NCBI GenBank assembly: GCA_038530575.1
Contig: JBCBCP010000002.1
Span: 77,858-141,857, forward strand
DNA from: JBCBCP01 sp038530575
Lineage (GTDB): Bacteria; Pseudomonadota; Alphaproteobacteria; Rhodobacterales; Rhodobacteraceae
Direction: 5' to 3'
Length of the DNA stretch: 64,000 nucleotides
Shown: piece by piece, positions 35,554 to 43,281 of the stretch
Position numbering within the stretch: position 1 is the stretch's first letter
Layout: each line of letters starts with the position of its first letter
Notes under the pieces: model-generated
What the model was told of the DNA's origin: nothing
Database searches by the model: none
What the model saw: only the letters and a program-made list of their open reading frames with translations
Translations under genes and position numbers: made by a program

Positions 35554-36686
35554 TCACCCAAAAGCGCCCGCAAAATACCGTTTAAGACGATAAACCCTTG
35601 TTCAGTAACAGTTATTCTCGATTCTTTAATCTGAATGAAGCCACCGCTCTCGAGGTCTTCAACCGCTTTTTCTGGCAGACTCCGCCCCGTCAGAGAGGCG
35701 TATCGCGCAGGGTCGATACCTTCCTTTAGACGAAGGCCCATCATCACCATCTCTTCGGCTTGTTCATCAGGTGACAGAACGACCCTTGGTTTTTCTCGCG
35801 CGCCGTCGAGCCAAAGCTTTGGTGCCCGCGGCGCTTCGGTCGCAAAACGCGTTCCGTTCGAGGTGAGCCGCCCATGCGCGCCGGGCCCAATTCCCGCATA
35901 GTCCTGCATGCGCCAGTAGATCAGATTATGGCGTGACTCCGCTCCTGGTATCGCATGGTTGCTCACCTCATAGGCAGGCATACCGTGTGCAGAGCAGATG
36001 TCTTGAGTCAGCTCATACATGTCCGCTGAAAGATCGTCGGACGGGAGGCCGCGCAATGTACCGGCATTGAAACGGTCGCCAAACGCGGTCCCTTGCTCGA
36101 TTGTAAGCTGATACATCGACAAGTGATCGACAGCGAGGGACAGCGCCTCAGTCAGTTCGGCCTCCCACGACGCAAGGCTTTGGTCTTGCCGTGCGTAGAT
36201 CAGATCAAAGCTGACACGGTCAAAAGCATTTCGGGCGATATCAAAGGCGGCTAGGGCTTCTTCCTTGGAATGTAGCCGGCCCAAACGCCGCAAATCTGCA
36301 TTGTTCAGAGCCTGAATGCCCATGGAAATCCGGTTCACGCCCGCGGTACGAAAAGCAGAAAAACGGTCCGCTTCGACAGATGTCGGATTGGCTTCCAGAG
36401 TGACCTCAACATCGTTTCCCTGTCGCCAGCGCGCCGCGATGCGGTCGAGAACGGCGCTTGTCACCCGCGGCTCCATCAGGCTGGGAGTGCCGCCACCAAA
36501 AAAGACAGAGGTCACGATATGATCGGGCGATTCAGCCGCGATCCGATCAATTTCTTCAAGATATGCGGAGAGCCAGGCGTCGTGATCGATATGGGCCGAC
36601 ACGTGGCTGTTGAAATCGCAATAGGGGCACTTGGCCGCGCAAAAGGGCCAATGGATGTAAACGCCAAAGCCGGCAGGCTCAGTCAA
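35550..36686 (-). CDS. hemW: Radical SAM haem chaperone HemW
   Basis: A 378-residue radical SAM protein of the coproporphyrinogen-dehydrogenase-like group now regarded as haem chaperone. The cluster motif is CxxxCxxC at C16, C20, C23 (FCAAKCPYCDF), followed by FFGGGTPSLM. The N-terminal extension typical of true HemN is missing, which favours HemW over HemN. It overlaps rdgB by 8 bases. Confidence 0.93.
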   Translation of the reverse strand: MTEPAGFGVYIHWPFCAAKCPYCDFNSHVSAHIDHDAWLSAYLEEIDRIAAESPDHIVTSVFFGGGTPSLMEPRVTSAVLDRIAARWRQGNDVEVTLEANPTSVEADRFSAFRTAGVNRISMGIQALNNADLRRLGRLHSKEEALAAFDIARNAFDRVSFDLIYARQDQSLASWEAELTEALSLAVDHLSMYQLTIEQGTAFGDRFNAGTLRGLPSDDLSADMYELTQDICSAHGMPAYEVSNHAIPGAESRHNLIYWRMQDYAGIGPGAHGRLTSNGTRFATEAPRAPKLWLDGAREKPRVVLSPDEQAEEMVMMGLRLKEGIDPARYASLTGRSLPEKAVEDLESGGFIQIKESRITVTEQGFIVLNGILRALLGD

Positions 36687-37287
36687 AGCAGCCCGCGATC
36701 AGCTTGTTGAACGAATCCGCGCGGTGCGAGATCGCGTTTTTCTCCGCGAACGGCATTTCGGCAAAGGTGCGGTTGTGGCCTACCGGCTGGAACATCGGAT
36801 CATAGCCATGCCCGTCCGCTCCGCGTGTTGGCCAAACCAGCGTGCCTTCGGCAGTTCCTTCGAATACTTCGTCGTGACCATCGGGCCATGCGAGCACAAG
36901 GGTCGAGCAAAACCGGGCCGTATAGGGCGGGTTAGAGCCGCTTTTGCCGATCAACGACCATGTTTTCTCCATGGCCATACGGAAATCGCGACCGTTTGGC
37001 GTTTCAGCCCAGTCTGCGGTGTAAACCCCCGGCGCCCCGTCCAAAGCGTCCACCACAATGCCGCTGTCATCGGCGAGCGCGGGCAGGCCTGTGGCCGTTG
37101 TTGCCGCATGCGCCTTGATCCGTGCATTTCCGACAAAGGTCGTTTCGGTTTCATCGGGCTCAGGCAAGTCACGCTCTGCCGCGCCGACAACGGTGATGCC
37201 GCGCGGCGCAAAGAGGGCGACCATCTCTTCGAGCTTGCCCGCGTTGTGCGTGGCCACAAGGATCGTATCGCCGGTGAACTTGCGCAT
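36679..37287 (-). CDS. rdgB: XTP/dITP diphosphatase
   Basis: Hydrolyses non-canonical purine nucleotides (dITP, XTP) to keep them out of DNA, 202 residues. The family start is VATHNAGKLEEM, followed by ADDSGIVVDAL and a C-terminal FAEMPFAEKNAISHRADS. It overlaps the rph stop by 1 base and hemW by 8, forming rph-rdgB-hemW. Confidence 0.96.
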   Translation of the reverse strand: MRKFTGDTILVATHNAGKLEEMVALFAPRGITVVGAAERDLPEPDETETTFVGNARIKAHAATTATGLPALADDSGIVVDALDGAPGVYTADWAETPNGRDFRMAMEKTWSLIGKSGSNPPYTARFCSTLVLAWPDGHDEVFEGTAEGTLVWPTRGADGHGYDPMFQPVGHNRTFAEMPFAEKNAISHRADSFNKLIAGCFD

Positions 37288-38000
37288 CAGGCGGTTGCTA
37301 CTTTCTGTGCAGCGACCAGCTCGGCCACGCCCTTTTCAGCGAGGTCCATCAGGCTGTTCATCTGATCGCGGGAAAATGTCTGACCCTCGGCGCTCATCTG
37401 CACCTCGATCAGTTTGCCCGAGCCGGTGAGTATAAAGTTGCCGTCAACGCCGGCCTCTGAGTCCTCGGGGTAGTCGAGGTCGAGCACAGGCTGCCCCGCG
37501 TAGATCCCGCAGGACACCGCCGCGACCGGGTCGATAAGCGGGTCGGATACCACATCGCCCGCTTTCATCAACGCGTTCACCGCAAGGCGCAGGGCAACCC
37601 AACCGCCGGTGATCGACGCGCAGCGCGTTCCGCCATCCGCTTGGATTACGTCGCAATCGACGGTGATCTGCCGCTCCCCCAGCGCTGAACGGTCAACACC
37701 GGCCCGCAACGCGCGCCCGATCAGCCGCTGAATTTCAACGGTTCGTCCACCCTGCTTGCCCGAAGCGGCTTCCCGCCGCATCCGGGTGTTTGTCGCGCGG
37801 GGCAGCATACCATATTCTGCCGTGACCCAGCCCAGACCGGACCCCTTGATAAAGGGCGGCACGCGATCTTCGATCGTTGCAGTGCACAGGACGTGGGTGT
37901 CGCCCATCTTGATCAAAACAGACCCTTCGGCGTGCTTTGTAAATCCGGTCTCGATTGAAACCGGGCGCATTTCGTTTAACTCTCTGCCAGAGGGTCGCAT
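37287..38000 (-). CDS. rph: Ribonuclease PH
   Basis: Phosphorolytic 3' exoribonuclease for tRNA 3' ends, 237 residues from ATG 38000 (RPSGRELNEMRPVSIETGFT). The sequence before this ATG is not family-like. Key blocks: GDTHVLCTATIEDRVPPF, RGGRTVEIQRLIGRALRAG-type region with its phosphate-binding arginines, and DCDVIQADGGTR. Divergent from hrcA with a 90-base gap. Confidence 0.97.
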   Translation of the reverse strand: MRPSGRELNEMRPVSIETGFTKHAEGSVLIKMGDTHVLCTATIEDRVPPFIKGSGLGWVTAEYGMLPRATNTRMRREAASGKQGGRTVEIQRLIGRALRAGVDRSALGERQITVDCDVIQADGGTRCASITGGWVALRLAVNALMKAGDVVSDPLIDPVAAVSCGIYAGQPVLDLDYPEDSEAGVDGNFILTGSGKLIEVQMSAEGQTFSRDQMNSLMDLAEKGVAELVAAQKVATA

Positions 38001-38090
38001 GGCTGCTCCTTTGCTTTGGCCCGGGGATATCGCCCGGCAAAGGCGCATGGCAAGCGCGATCCGCATTCGTTTTCTATAAACGTCGGAGCA

Positions 38091-39152
38091 ATGACGGACA
38101 GCGCGCAAATTCTTGGAGAGTTGAACGATCGCTCGCGCGAGGTGTTTCGCCGTGTGGTCGAGGGTTACCTGAATAATGGTGATCCGGTGGGCAGCCGCAC
38201 TCTGACTCGGGACTTTTCGGAAAAGGTGAGCGCGGCAACGATCCGCAATGTGATGCAGGACCTGGAATATCTTGGCCTGCTGGATAGCCCTCATGTCAGT
38301 GCGGGGCGCGTGCCGACGCAGCTTGGGCTGCGAATGTTTGTCGACGGGTTGATGGAAGTGGGTGTGCCCGACACATCCGACCGGGAAAAGATTGACGCAA
38401 CGCTCGGATCAAACACGGATGATGTGGCCAGCCTTCTGGATTCGGTTGGCTCGGCCCTTTCCGGGGTGACGCAGGGGGCTAGCCTGGTCCTGACTCCCAA
38501 GCGCGAGGCGCCGATCAAGCATATCGAGTTTGTATCCCTTGCCGCTGACCGGGCGCTGGTGGTTCTGGTGTTCGCGGATGGCACTGTCGAGAACCGCGTG
38601 TTCCAACCCCCGCCTGGTCACACGCCCAGCGCCATGCGGGAGGCTGGGAATTTCCTGAACGCGCTGATCGAGGGCAAGACGCTGAGCGAGGCGCAACTGT
38701 CGCTGACTTCTCAGATCGCCGAAAAGCGTTCGCAGATTGACCAGCTGGCCCGTGAATTGGTCGACAGCGGCATGGCCGTTTGGGAAAGCGGAAGCCAAGA
38801 CGCGCGGCTGATCGTGCGCGGCCGGGCCAACCTGCTAAGCGAGGATGGTAAGGCCGAGGATCTGGATCGAATCCGTTCGCTGTTCGATGATCTGGAGCGG
38901 AAACGCGATATTGCTGAATTCCTCGAACTGGCCGAGGCAGGTCAGGGCGTGCGCATCTTTATCGGGTCGGAAAACAAACTTTTTTCGCTTTCGGGTTCCT
39001 CTTTGGTGGTTTCCCCATATATGAACGCGGATCGAAAGATCGTGGGCGCGGTCGGGGTTATCGGACCCACGCGCCTGAACTACGGACGGATTGTGCCGAT
39101 TGTCGATTATACTGCCCAGTTGGTGGGGCGGCTTCTGGGCGATCGGAGCTAG
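38091..39152 (+). CDS. hrcA: Heat-inducible transcription repressor HrcA
   Basis: Repressor of groESL-type operons through CIRCE operators, 353 residues from ATG 38091 with CGGAG 6 bases upstream. The N-terminal winged helix has GSRTLTRDFSEKVSAATIRNVMQDLE, and the SAGRVPTQLGLRMFVDGLM block is diagnostic. No CIRCE inverted repeat is visible upstream, so autoregulation is not supported here. It is 9 bases from grpE. Confidence 0.95.
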   Translation: MTDSAQILGELNDRSREVFRRVVEGYLNNGDPVGSRTLTRDFSEKVSAATIRNVMQDLEYLGLLDSPHVSAGRVPTQLGLRMFVDGLMEVGVPDTSDREKIDATLGSNTDDVASLLDSVGSALSGVTQGASLVLTPKREAPIKHIEFVSLAADRALVVLVFADGTVENRVFQPPPGHTPSAMREAGNFLNALIEGKTLSEAQLSLTSQIAEKRSQIDQLARELVDSGMAVWESGSQDARLIVRGRANLLSEDGKAEDLDRIRSLFDDLERKRDIAEFLELAEAGQGVRIFIGSENKLFSLSGSSLVVSPYMNADRKIVGAVGVIGPTRLNYGRIVPIVDYTAQLVGRLLGDRS

Positions 39153-39161
39153 AGGGGCATT

Positions 39162-39722
39162 ATGGCAACGCGTAAAGAACCCGAATTCCTCGATGATTTG
39201 GTCGATGCAGAGGCGGAAGAATATGCCGATGACATGGCCGAGATTGACGAAGAAGCGATTGAACTGGACGAGCTGCGCGCGGAGCGGGATGCACTGCTCG
39301 ACAAATGGAAGCGCGCATTGGCCGATGCAGAAAACGCGCGCAAACGCTCTGACAAGGATCGTCGCGAGGCTGAGAATTATGGTGGGTCGAAGTTGGCGCG
39401 TGACATGTTGCCTGTCTACGACAACATGAAACGCGCGCTCGAGGCCGCCACGGATGAGCAGCGCGAGGTGTCCGCCGCTCTTCTTGAGGGGGTTGAGCTC
39501 ACCATGCGAGAGCTACTGAACGTTTTCAAAAAGCATGGTATTGAAATGATTGCGCCGGAAGTCGGAGACACCTTCGATCCGAAACTGCATCAGGCGATGT
39601 TTGAAGCGCCTGTTCCAGGTACAAAGGCGGGCGAGATCATTCAGGTGGCGGCAGAGGGCTTTCTGCTGCACGACCGTTTGTTGCGCCCGGCTCAAGTTGG
39701 TGTGTCTTCGTTCACCGGTTGA
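39162..39722 (+). CDS. grpE: Nucleotide exchange factor GrpE
   Basis: DnaK nucleotide exchange factor, 186 residues. An acidic N-terminus and long coiled coil (about 20-75) are followed by the beta-domain signature HQAMFEAPVPGTKAGEIIQVAAEGFLL-type region (GFLLHDRLLRPAQVGVS). dnaK and dnaJ are not adjacent; the hrcA-grpE pair stands alone and ends in a terminator. Confidence 0.96.
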   Translation: MATRKEPEFLDDLVDAEAEEYADDMAEIDEEAIELDELRAERDALLDKWKRALADAENARKRSDKDRREAENYGGSKLARDMLPVYDNMKRALEAATDEQREVSAALLEGVELTMRELLNVFKKHGIEMIAPEVGDTFDPKLHQAMFEAPVPGTKAGEIIQVAAEGFLLHDRLLRPAQVGVSSFTG

Positions 39723-39747
39723 TTGAGCCACCCTTTCCAAATTTTTT

Positions 39748-39781
39748 GGGGCCGCGCGGTTCGCGTCGGCCCCGTTTTTTT
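39748..39781 (+). terminator. Intrinsic terminator of grpE
   Basis: GGGGCCG (39748-39754) pairs with CGGCCCC (39767-39773), with an inner CGCG/CGCG stem, followed by G and seven T residues. Confidence 0.88.
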
Positions 39782-40196
39782 GTTCGCGCGGTAATTCGAT
39801 AACCCGAGGTAGAATCAGCCCAACTCTGTCCAAGGGTGAGTCGTGCGTTCGAGCAGGTGTTTTGGTGCCTTGCTGCCGCGCAGCATAACTTGACAGACGA
39901 AATGTCACAGGGCTCTGACACGCAAAAATGTGTGCTGTCGTATACCAACCGTCGTGCACACTTGTTTTCCCACCTGGGCTAGGTTTCGGAAAACAAGACA
40001 AAAATCGCTGCCACATCAAAGAAATTTACAGACAACCTTCGACAGGCGGCAAAACATTTACAGGAAAAGCGTTGTTTGATCGGGATCAAGCCACGGATTT
40101 ACAGACTGGTGTATTAAAGACGTAGCTGAAATGCGCCGCGTGGCGCTGGCTAGACGCTGCAACATAGCTGCGCTGGCCAAAACTGGAGGAGACACC
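39782..40196 (+). promoter_or_regulatory. Long regulatory region upstream of acs
   Basis: About 415 bases with no convincing gene. Visible elements in order: TGACA-N8-TGTCA (39891-39908); a 10-base inverted repeat CTTGTTTTCC / GGAAAACAAG (39962-39971, 39989-39998) without a T-run; three copies of ATTTACAG at 40024, 40056 and 40097 (32 and 41 bases apart, about three and four helical turns); and a perfect FNR-type box inside the last interval. A GGAGGA ribosome site lies just before ATG 40197. This density suggests a strongly regulated promoter. Confidence 0.6.
40076..40089. promoter_or_regulatory. FNR/FnrL-type box upstream of acs
   Basis: TTGATCGGGATCAA is an exact TTGAT-N4-ATCAA palindrome, the FNR/FnrL consensus, 107 bases before the acs start. 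It predicts oxygen-dependent control of acetate activation. Confidence 0.7.
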
Positions 40197-42167
40197 ATGA
40201 ACGTCCAGAACACCCCCAATGCGGCCACTTTTCCCCCGTCGGCTGACGTTAAGTCGCGCGCGCATATCGACGCCGATGGCTACGCCAAAATGTATGCCCA
40301 GTCCGTGAACGACCCTGAAGGGTTCTGGGCAGAGCACGGCCAGCGCGTCGACTGGATAAAGCCGTTCACCAAAGTCAAAAACACCTCGTTCACGCCAGGC
40401 AACATCGATATCCGCTGGTTCGAAGATGGTACGCTGAACGTGGCGGCTAACTGCATTGATCGGCATTTGGAAACTCGTGGCGATCAGACGGCGATCATCT
40501 GGGAGCCTGATAGCCCGGAAACGCCAGCACAACACATTACATACCGCGATCTGCACCGCTCGGTTTGTCGCATGGCAAATATTCTTGAAGAGCTGGGCGT
40601 TCGCAAAGGCGACCGGGTTGTCATTTACCTCCCCATGATCCCGGAAGCCGCTTACGCGATGCTGGCCTGTGCCCGCATCGGTGCCATCCACTCGATCGTC
40701 TTCGCCGGGTTTTCGCCCGACGCGCTGGGCGCGCGGATCAACGGGTGTGACGCCAAAGTCGTGATTACCGCAGACTACGCCCCGCGCGGTGGTCGGGAAA
40801 CGCCGCTCAAGTCCAACACGGATGCGGCGCTTCTGCATTGCGACGCGCGGGTTAAGTGCCTGGTCGTCAAGCGCACGGGCGGTCAGACCACGTGGACCGA
40901 CCGCGATTATGACTACAATGAAATGGCGCTTGAGGCGTCGGACTATTGCGCCCCGGCCGAGATGAATGCCGAGGATCCGCTGTTTATCCTCTACACCTCA
41001 GGCTCCACCGGTCAGCCGAAGGGTGTTGTGCACACGACGGGCGGCTATCTGGTCTATGCCTCGATGACGCATCAGTACACGTTCGACTATCATGAGGGCG
41101 ACATCTTTTGGTGTACCGCTGATGTGGGCTGGGTCACCGGTCACAGCTATATCGTTTATGGCCCGCTGGCGAACGGCGCGACGACGATCATGTTCGAAGG
41201 CGTGCCGACCTACCCCGATGCCGGCCGGTTCTGGGAAGTGTGCGAAAAGCACAAGGTCAACCAGTTCTACACCGCGCCCACCGCGATCCGCGCGCTGATG
41301 GGGCAGGGCAACGAGTTTGTCACCAAATACGACCTGTCCAGCCTGCGCATCCTTGGTTCGGTCGGTGAGCCGATCAATCCCGAGGCGTGGAACTGGTACA
41401 ATGACGTGGTCGGCAAGGGCAAATGCCCCATCGTCGATACGTTCTGGCAGACCGAAACCGGCGGTCACATGCTGACCCCACTGCCAGGTGCAACAGACCT
41501 CAAGCCTGGCTCAGCGCAGCAGCCGTTCTTTGGCGTGCAGCCGGTTGTGCTCGACCCGCAAAGCGGTGTCGAGATCGAGGGCAATGGCGTTGAGGGCGTC
41601 TTGTGCATGAAGGACAGCTGGCCCGGGCAGATGCGCACCGTCTGGGGCGATCACGAGCGGTTCGAAAAGACCTACTTTGGTGATTACAAAGGCTACTACT
41701 TCTCTGGCGACGGCTGCCGCCGCGATGCGGATGGTGATTACTGGATCACGGGCCGCGTCGACGACGTGATCAACGTGTCTGGCCACAGGATGGGGACTGC
41801 GGAGGTTGAATCCGCTCTGGTTGCTCATGCCAAGGTGGCGGAGGCCGCGGTTGTCGGCTATCCCCATGACGTCAAAGGGCAGGGCATCTACGCCTACGTC
41901 ACCCTGATGAATGGCGTCGAGCCGACCCCCGAGCTGCGCAAGGAGCTTGAGGTGTGGGTCCGGACAGAGATTGGTCCAATCGCCAAACCGGACCTGATCC
42001 AGTGGGCGCCGGGCCTGCCTAAGACTCGCTCGGGCAAGATCATGCGCCGGATCCTGCGCAAGATTGCCGAGGATGATTTTGGCGCGCTGGGCGACACGTC
42101 GACGCTTGCTGATCCTTCTGTCGTGGATGATCTGATCGAAAACCGCATGAATCGGGCGGCCTCGTGA
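40197..42167 (+). CDS. acs: Acetyl-CoA synthetase
   Basis: Converts acetate, ATP and CoA to acetyl-CoA, AMP and pyrophosphate. It is 656 residues from ATG 40197, which has GGAGGA 6 bases upstream; upstream in-frame codons are regulatory DNA. The adenylation motif is LYTSGSTGQPKGVVHTTGG, with DTFWQTETGGH and the hinge GRVDDVINVSGHRMGTAEVE. The acetylatable catalytic lysine is K614 in TRSGKIMRR. The stop codon overlaps an adenylate kinase start (TGATG), an unusual pairing that would recycle the AMP released. Confidence 0.97.
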   Translation: MNVQNTPNAATFPPSADVKSRAHIDADGYAKMYAQSVNDPEGFWAEHGQRVDWIKPFTKVKNTSFTPGNIDIRWFEDGTLNVAANCIDRHLETRGDQTAIIWEPDSPETPAQHITYRDLHRSVCRMANILEELGVRKGDRVVIYLPMIPEAAYAMLACARIGAIHSIVFAGFSPDALGARINGCDAKVVITADYAPRGGRETPLKSNTDAALLHCDARVKCLVVKRTGGQTTWTDRDYDYNEMALEASDYCAPAEMNAEDPLFILYTSGSTGQPKGVVHTTGGYLVYASMTHQYTFDYHEGDIFWCTADVGWVTGHSYIVYGPLANGATTIMFEGVPTYPDAGRFWEVCEKHKVNQFYTAPTAIRALMGQGNEFVTKYDLSSLRILGSVGEPINPEAWNWYNDVVGKGKCPIVDTFWQTETGGHMLTPLPGATDLKPGSAQQPFFGVQPVVLDPQSGVEIEGNGVEGVLCMKDSWPGQMRTVWGDHERFEKTYFGDYKGYYFSGDGCRRDADGDYWITGRVDDVINVSGHRMGTAEVESALVAHAKVAEAAVVGYPHDVKGQGIYAYVTLMNGVEPTPELRKELEVWVRTEIGPIAKPDLIQWAPGLPKTRSGKIMRRILRKIAEDDFGALGDTSTLADPSVVDDLIENRMNRAAS

Positions 42168-42790
42168 TGGACGGCGCAGTTGCAGAAACCCTGACCCGTC
42201 CTGTCAATGTCATCCTGCTTGGGCCTCCGGGCGCGGGCAAGGGTACGCAGGCCGAACGTCTGGTCGCTGATCTGGGCATGGTGCAGCTCTCCACTGGGGA
42301 CATGCTGCGCGCGGCCAAATCCAGCGGGACAGAGATGGGCAACCGCGTCGCCGAAGTGATGGCGCGCGGTGAGTTGGTGACGGACGAAATCGTCATCGGT
42401 TTGATCGAGGAAAAACTGACCAGCGCAGACGGTGGCGGTTTTATCTTTGATGGCTTTCCTCGGACGCTGGCCCAGGCGGATGCGCTGGGCGAGCTTCTTG
42501 AGCGGACGGGTCATACCCTGGACGCGGTGATCGAGATGCAAGTCGATGATGCGATCTTGGTCGACCGTATTGTGGGCCGCGCTGAGCAGGCCCGCGCTGC
42601 GGGTCAGCAGGTGCGGGCGGATGACAACGCCGAAAGCCTCAAGCTGCGGCTCATGGAATACTACAAGAAGACCTCGCCGCTGATTGGCTACTTCCATGCC
42701 AAAGGCGTGCTGCAATCGCTCGACGCGATGGGGGAGATCGATGCGATCGCCCTCGAGTTGTCGAGCCTGGTGAAGGCGGCAAGTGCCTGA
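42167..42790 (+). CDS. adk: Adenylate kinase (short-LID type) coupled to acs
   Basis: Catalyses AMP + ATP to 2 ADP, 207 residues from ATG 42167. The P-loop is GPPGAGKGTQAE, the AMP site STGDMLRAA and GFPRTLAQAD. The LID is short (GRAEQARAAGQQVRADD) with no zinc cysteines. Alphaproteobacteria usually carry adk in the ribosomal protein operon after secY, so this copy may be a paralogue. Its one-base overlap with acs implies a dedicated role in regenerating ADP from the AMP made by acetate activation. A 200-base gap precedes the transporter genes. Confidence 0.93.
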   Translation: MDGAVAETLTRPVNVILLGPPGAGKGTQAERLVADLGMVQLSTGDMLRAAKSSGTEMGNRVAEVMARGELVTDEIVIGLIEEKLTSADGGGFIFDGFPRTLAQADALGELLERTGHTLDAVIEMQVDDAILVDRIVGRAEQARAAGQQVRADDNAESLKLRLMEYYKKTSPLIGYFHAKGVLQSLDAMGEIDAIALELSSLVKAASA

Positions 42791-42802
42791 GCCGACCCTG
42801 TC

Positions 42803-42816
42803 TTGATCTGTGTCAA
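42803..42816. promoter_or_regulatory. FNR-like half-perfect box before the symporter genes
   Basis: TTGATCTGTGTCAA fits TTGAY-N4-RTCAA. It lies just after adk, 176 bases before the DUF4212 gene. A related palindromic element, TGAT-N6-ATCA, occurs at about 42846-42859. Either could control the downstream transporter operon separately from acs. Confidence 0.4.
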
Positions 42817-42991
42817 AGTCGGCACGGATCACAGCAGGCAAAACTGATCGGAAGATCAAGGTGGATCAGCCCAAAGGGTAGGGCGGAAACCATCTCATCC
42901 GCCCCGACCACAGCGCCGGGACGGCAAAGCCCAAGGGGATTATCGGCACAGTGCGCGTCGCCCCTCAACTAAACGGATAGGAGGAACCGCC

Positions 42992-43279
42992 ATGGCGGAC
43001 CAAACCACCAATAGCACTGCGGCTAGCGCAGAAACCGACAAGGGGTATTGGGCCGCGAATGTGCGGATGATCCTGATTTCCCTCGTCGTCTGGGCACTTG
43101 TGTCCTTCGGCTTCGGGATTGTCCTGCGGCCTATGCTGAGCGGTATTGCCGTCGGCGGAACCGATTTGGGCTTCTGGTTTGCCCAGCAAGGTTCGATCCT
43201 CGTCTTCCTCGCGCTGATCTTCTTCTACGCGTGGCGGATGAACAAGCTCGACAGAGAATACGGCGTTGAGGAGGACTGA
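42992..43279 (+). CDS. DUF4212 small membrane subunit of a sodium/solute symporter
   Basis: A 95-residue protein with two membrane segments (about 28-50 and 62-83) and a charged C-terminus (NKLDREYGVEED). Proteins of this kind are encoded directly before an SSS-family symporter and are considered its small partner subunit. ATAGGAGG lies 7 bases before the ATG, and the symporter GTG follows 2 bases after the stop, so the two are co-translated. In Proteobacteria such pairs are linked to acetate or short organic acid uptake. Confidence 0.88.
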   Translation: MADQTTNSTAASAETDKGYWAANVRMILISLVVWALVSFGFGIVLRPMLSGIAVGGTDLGFWFAQQGSILVFLALIFFYAWRMNKLDREYGVEED

Positions 43280-43281
43280 AC

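Noticed and set aside
38001..38090. CIRCE operator before hrcA
   Set aside because: No TTAGCACTC-N9-GAGTGCTAA-like inverted repeat is present in the gap.
39962..39998. Terminator of a small RNA upstream of acs
   Set aside because: The 10-base stem is convincing, but no T-run follows on either strand, so an operator is more likely.
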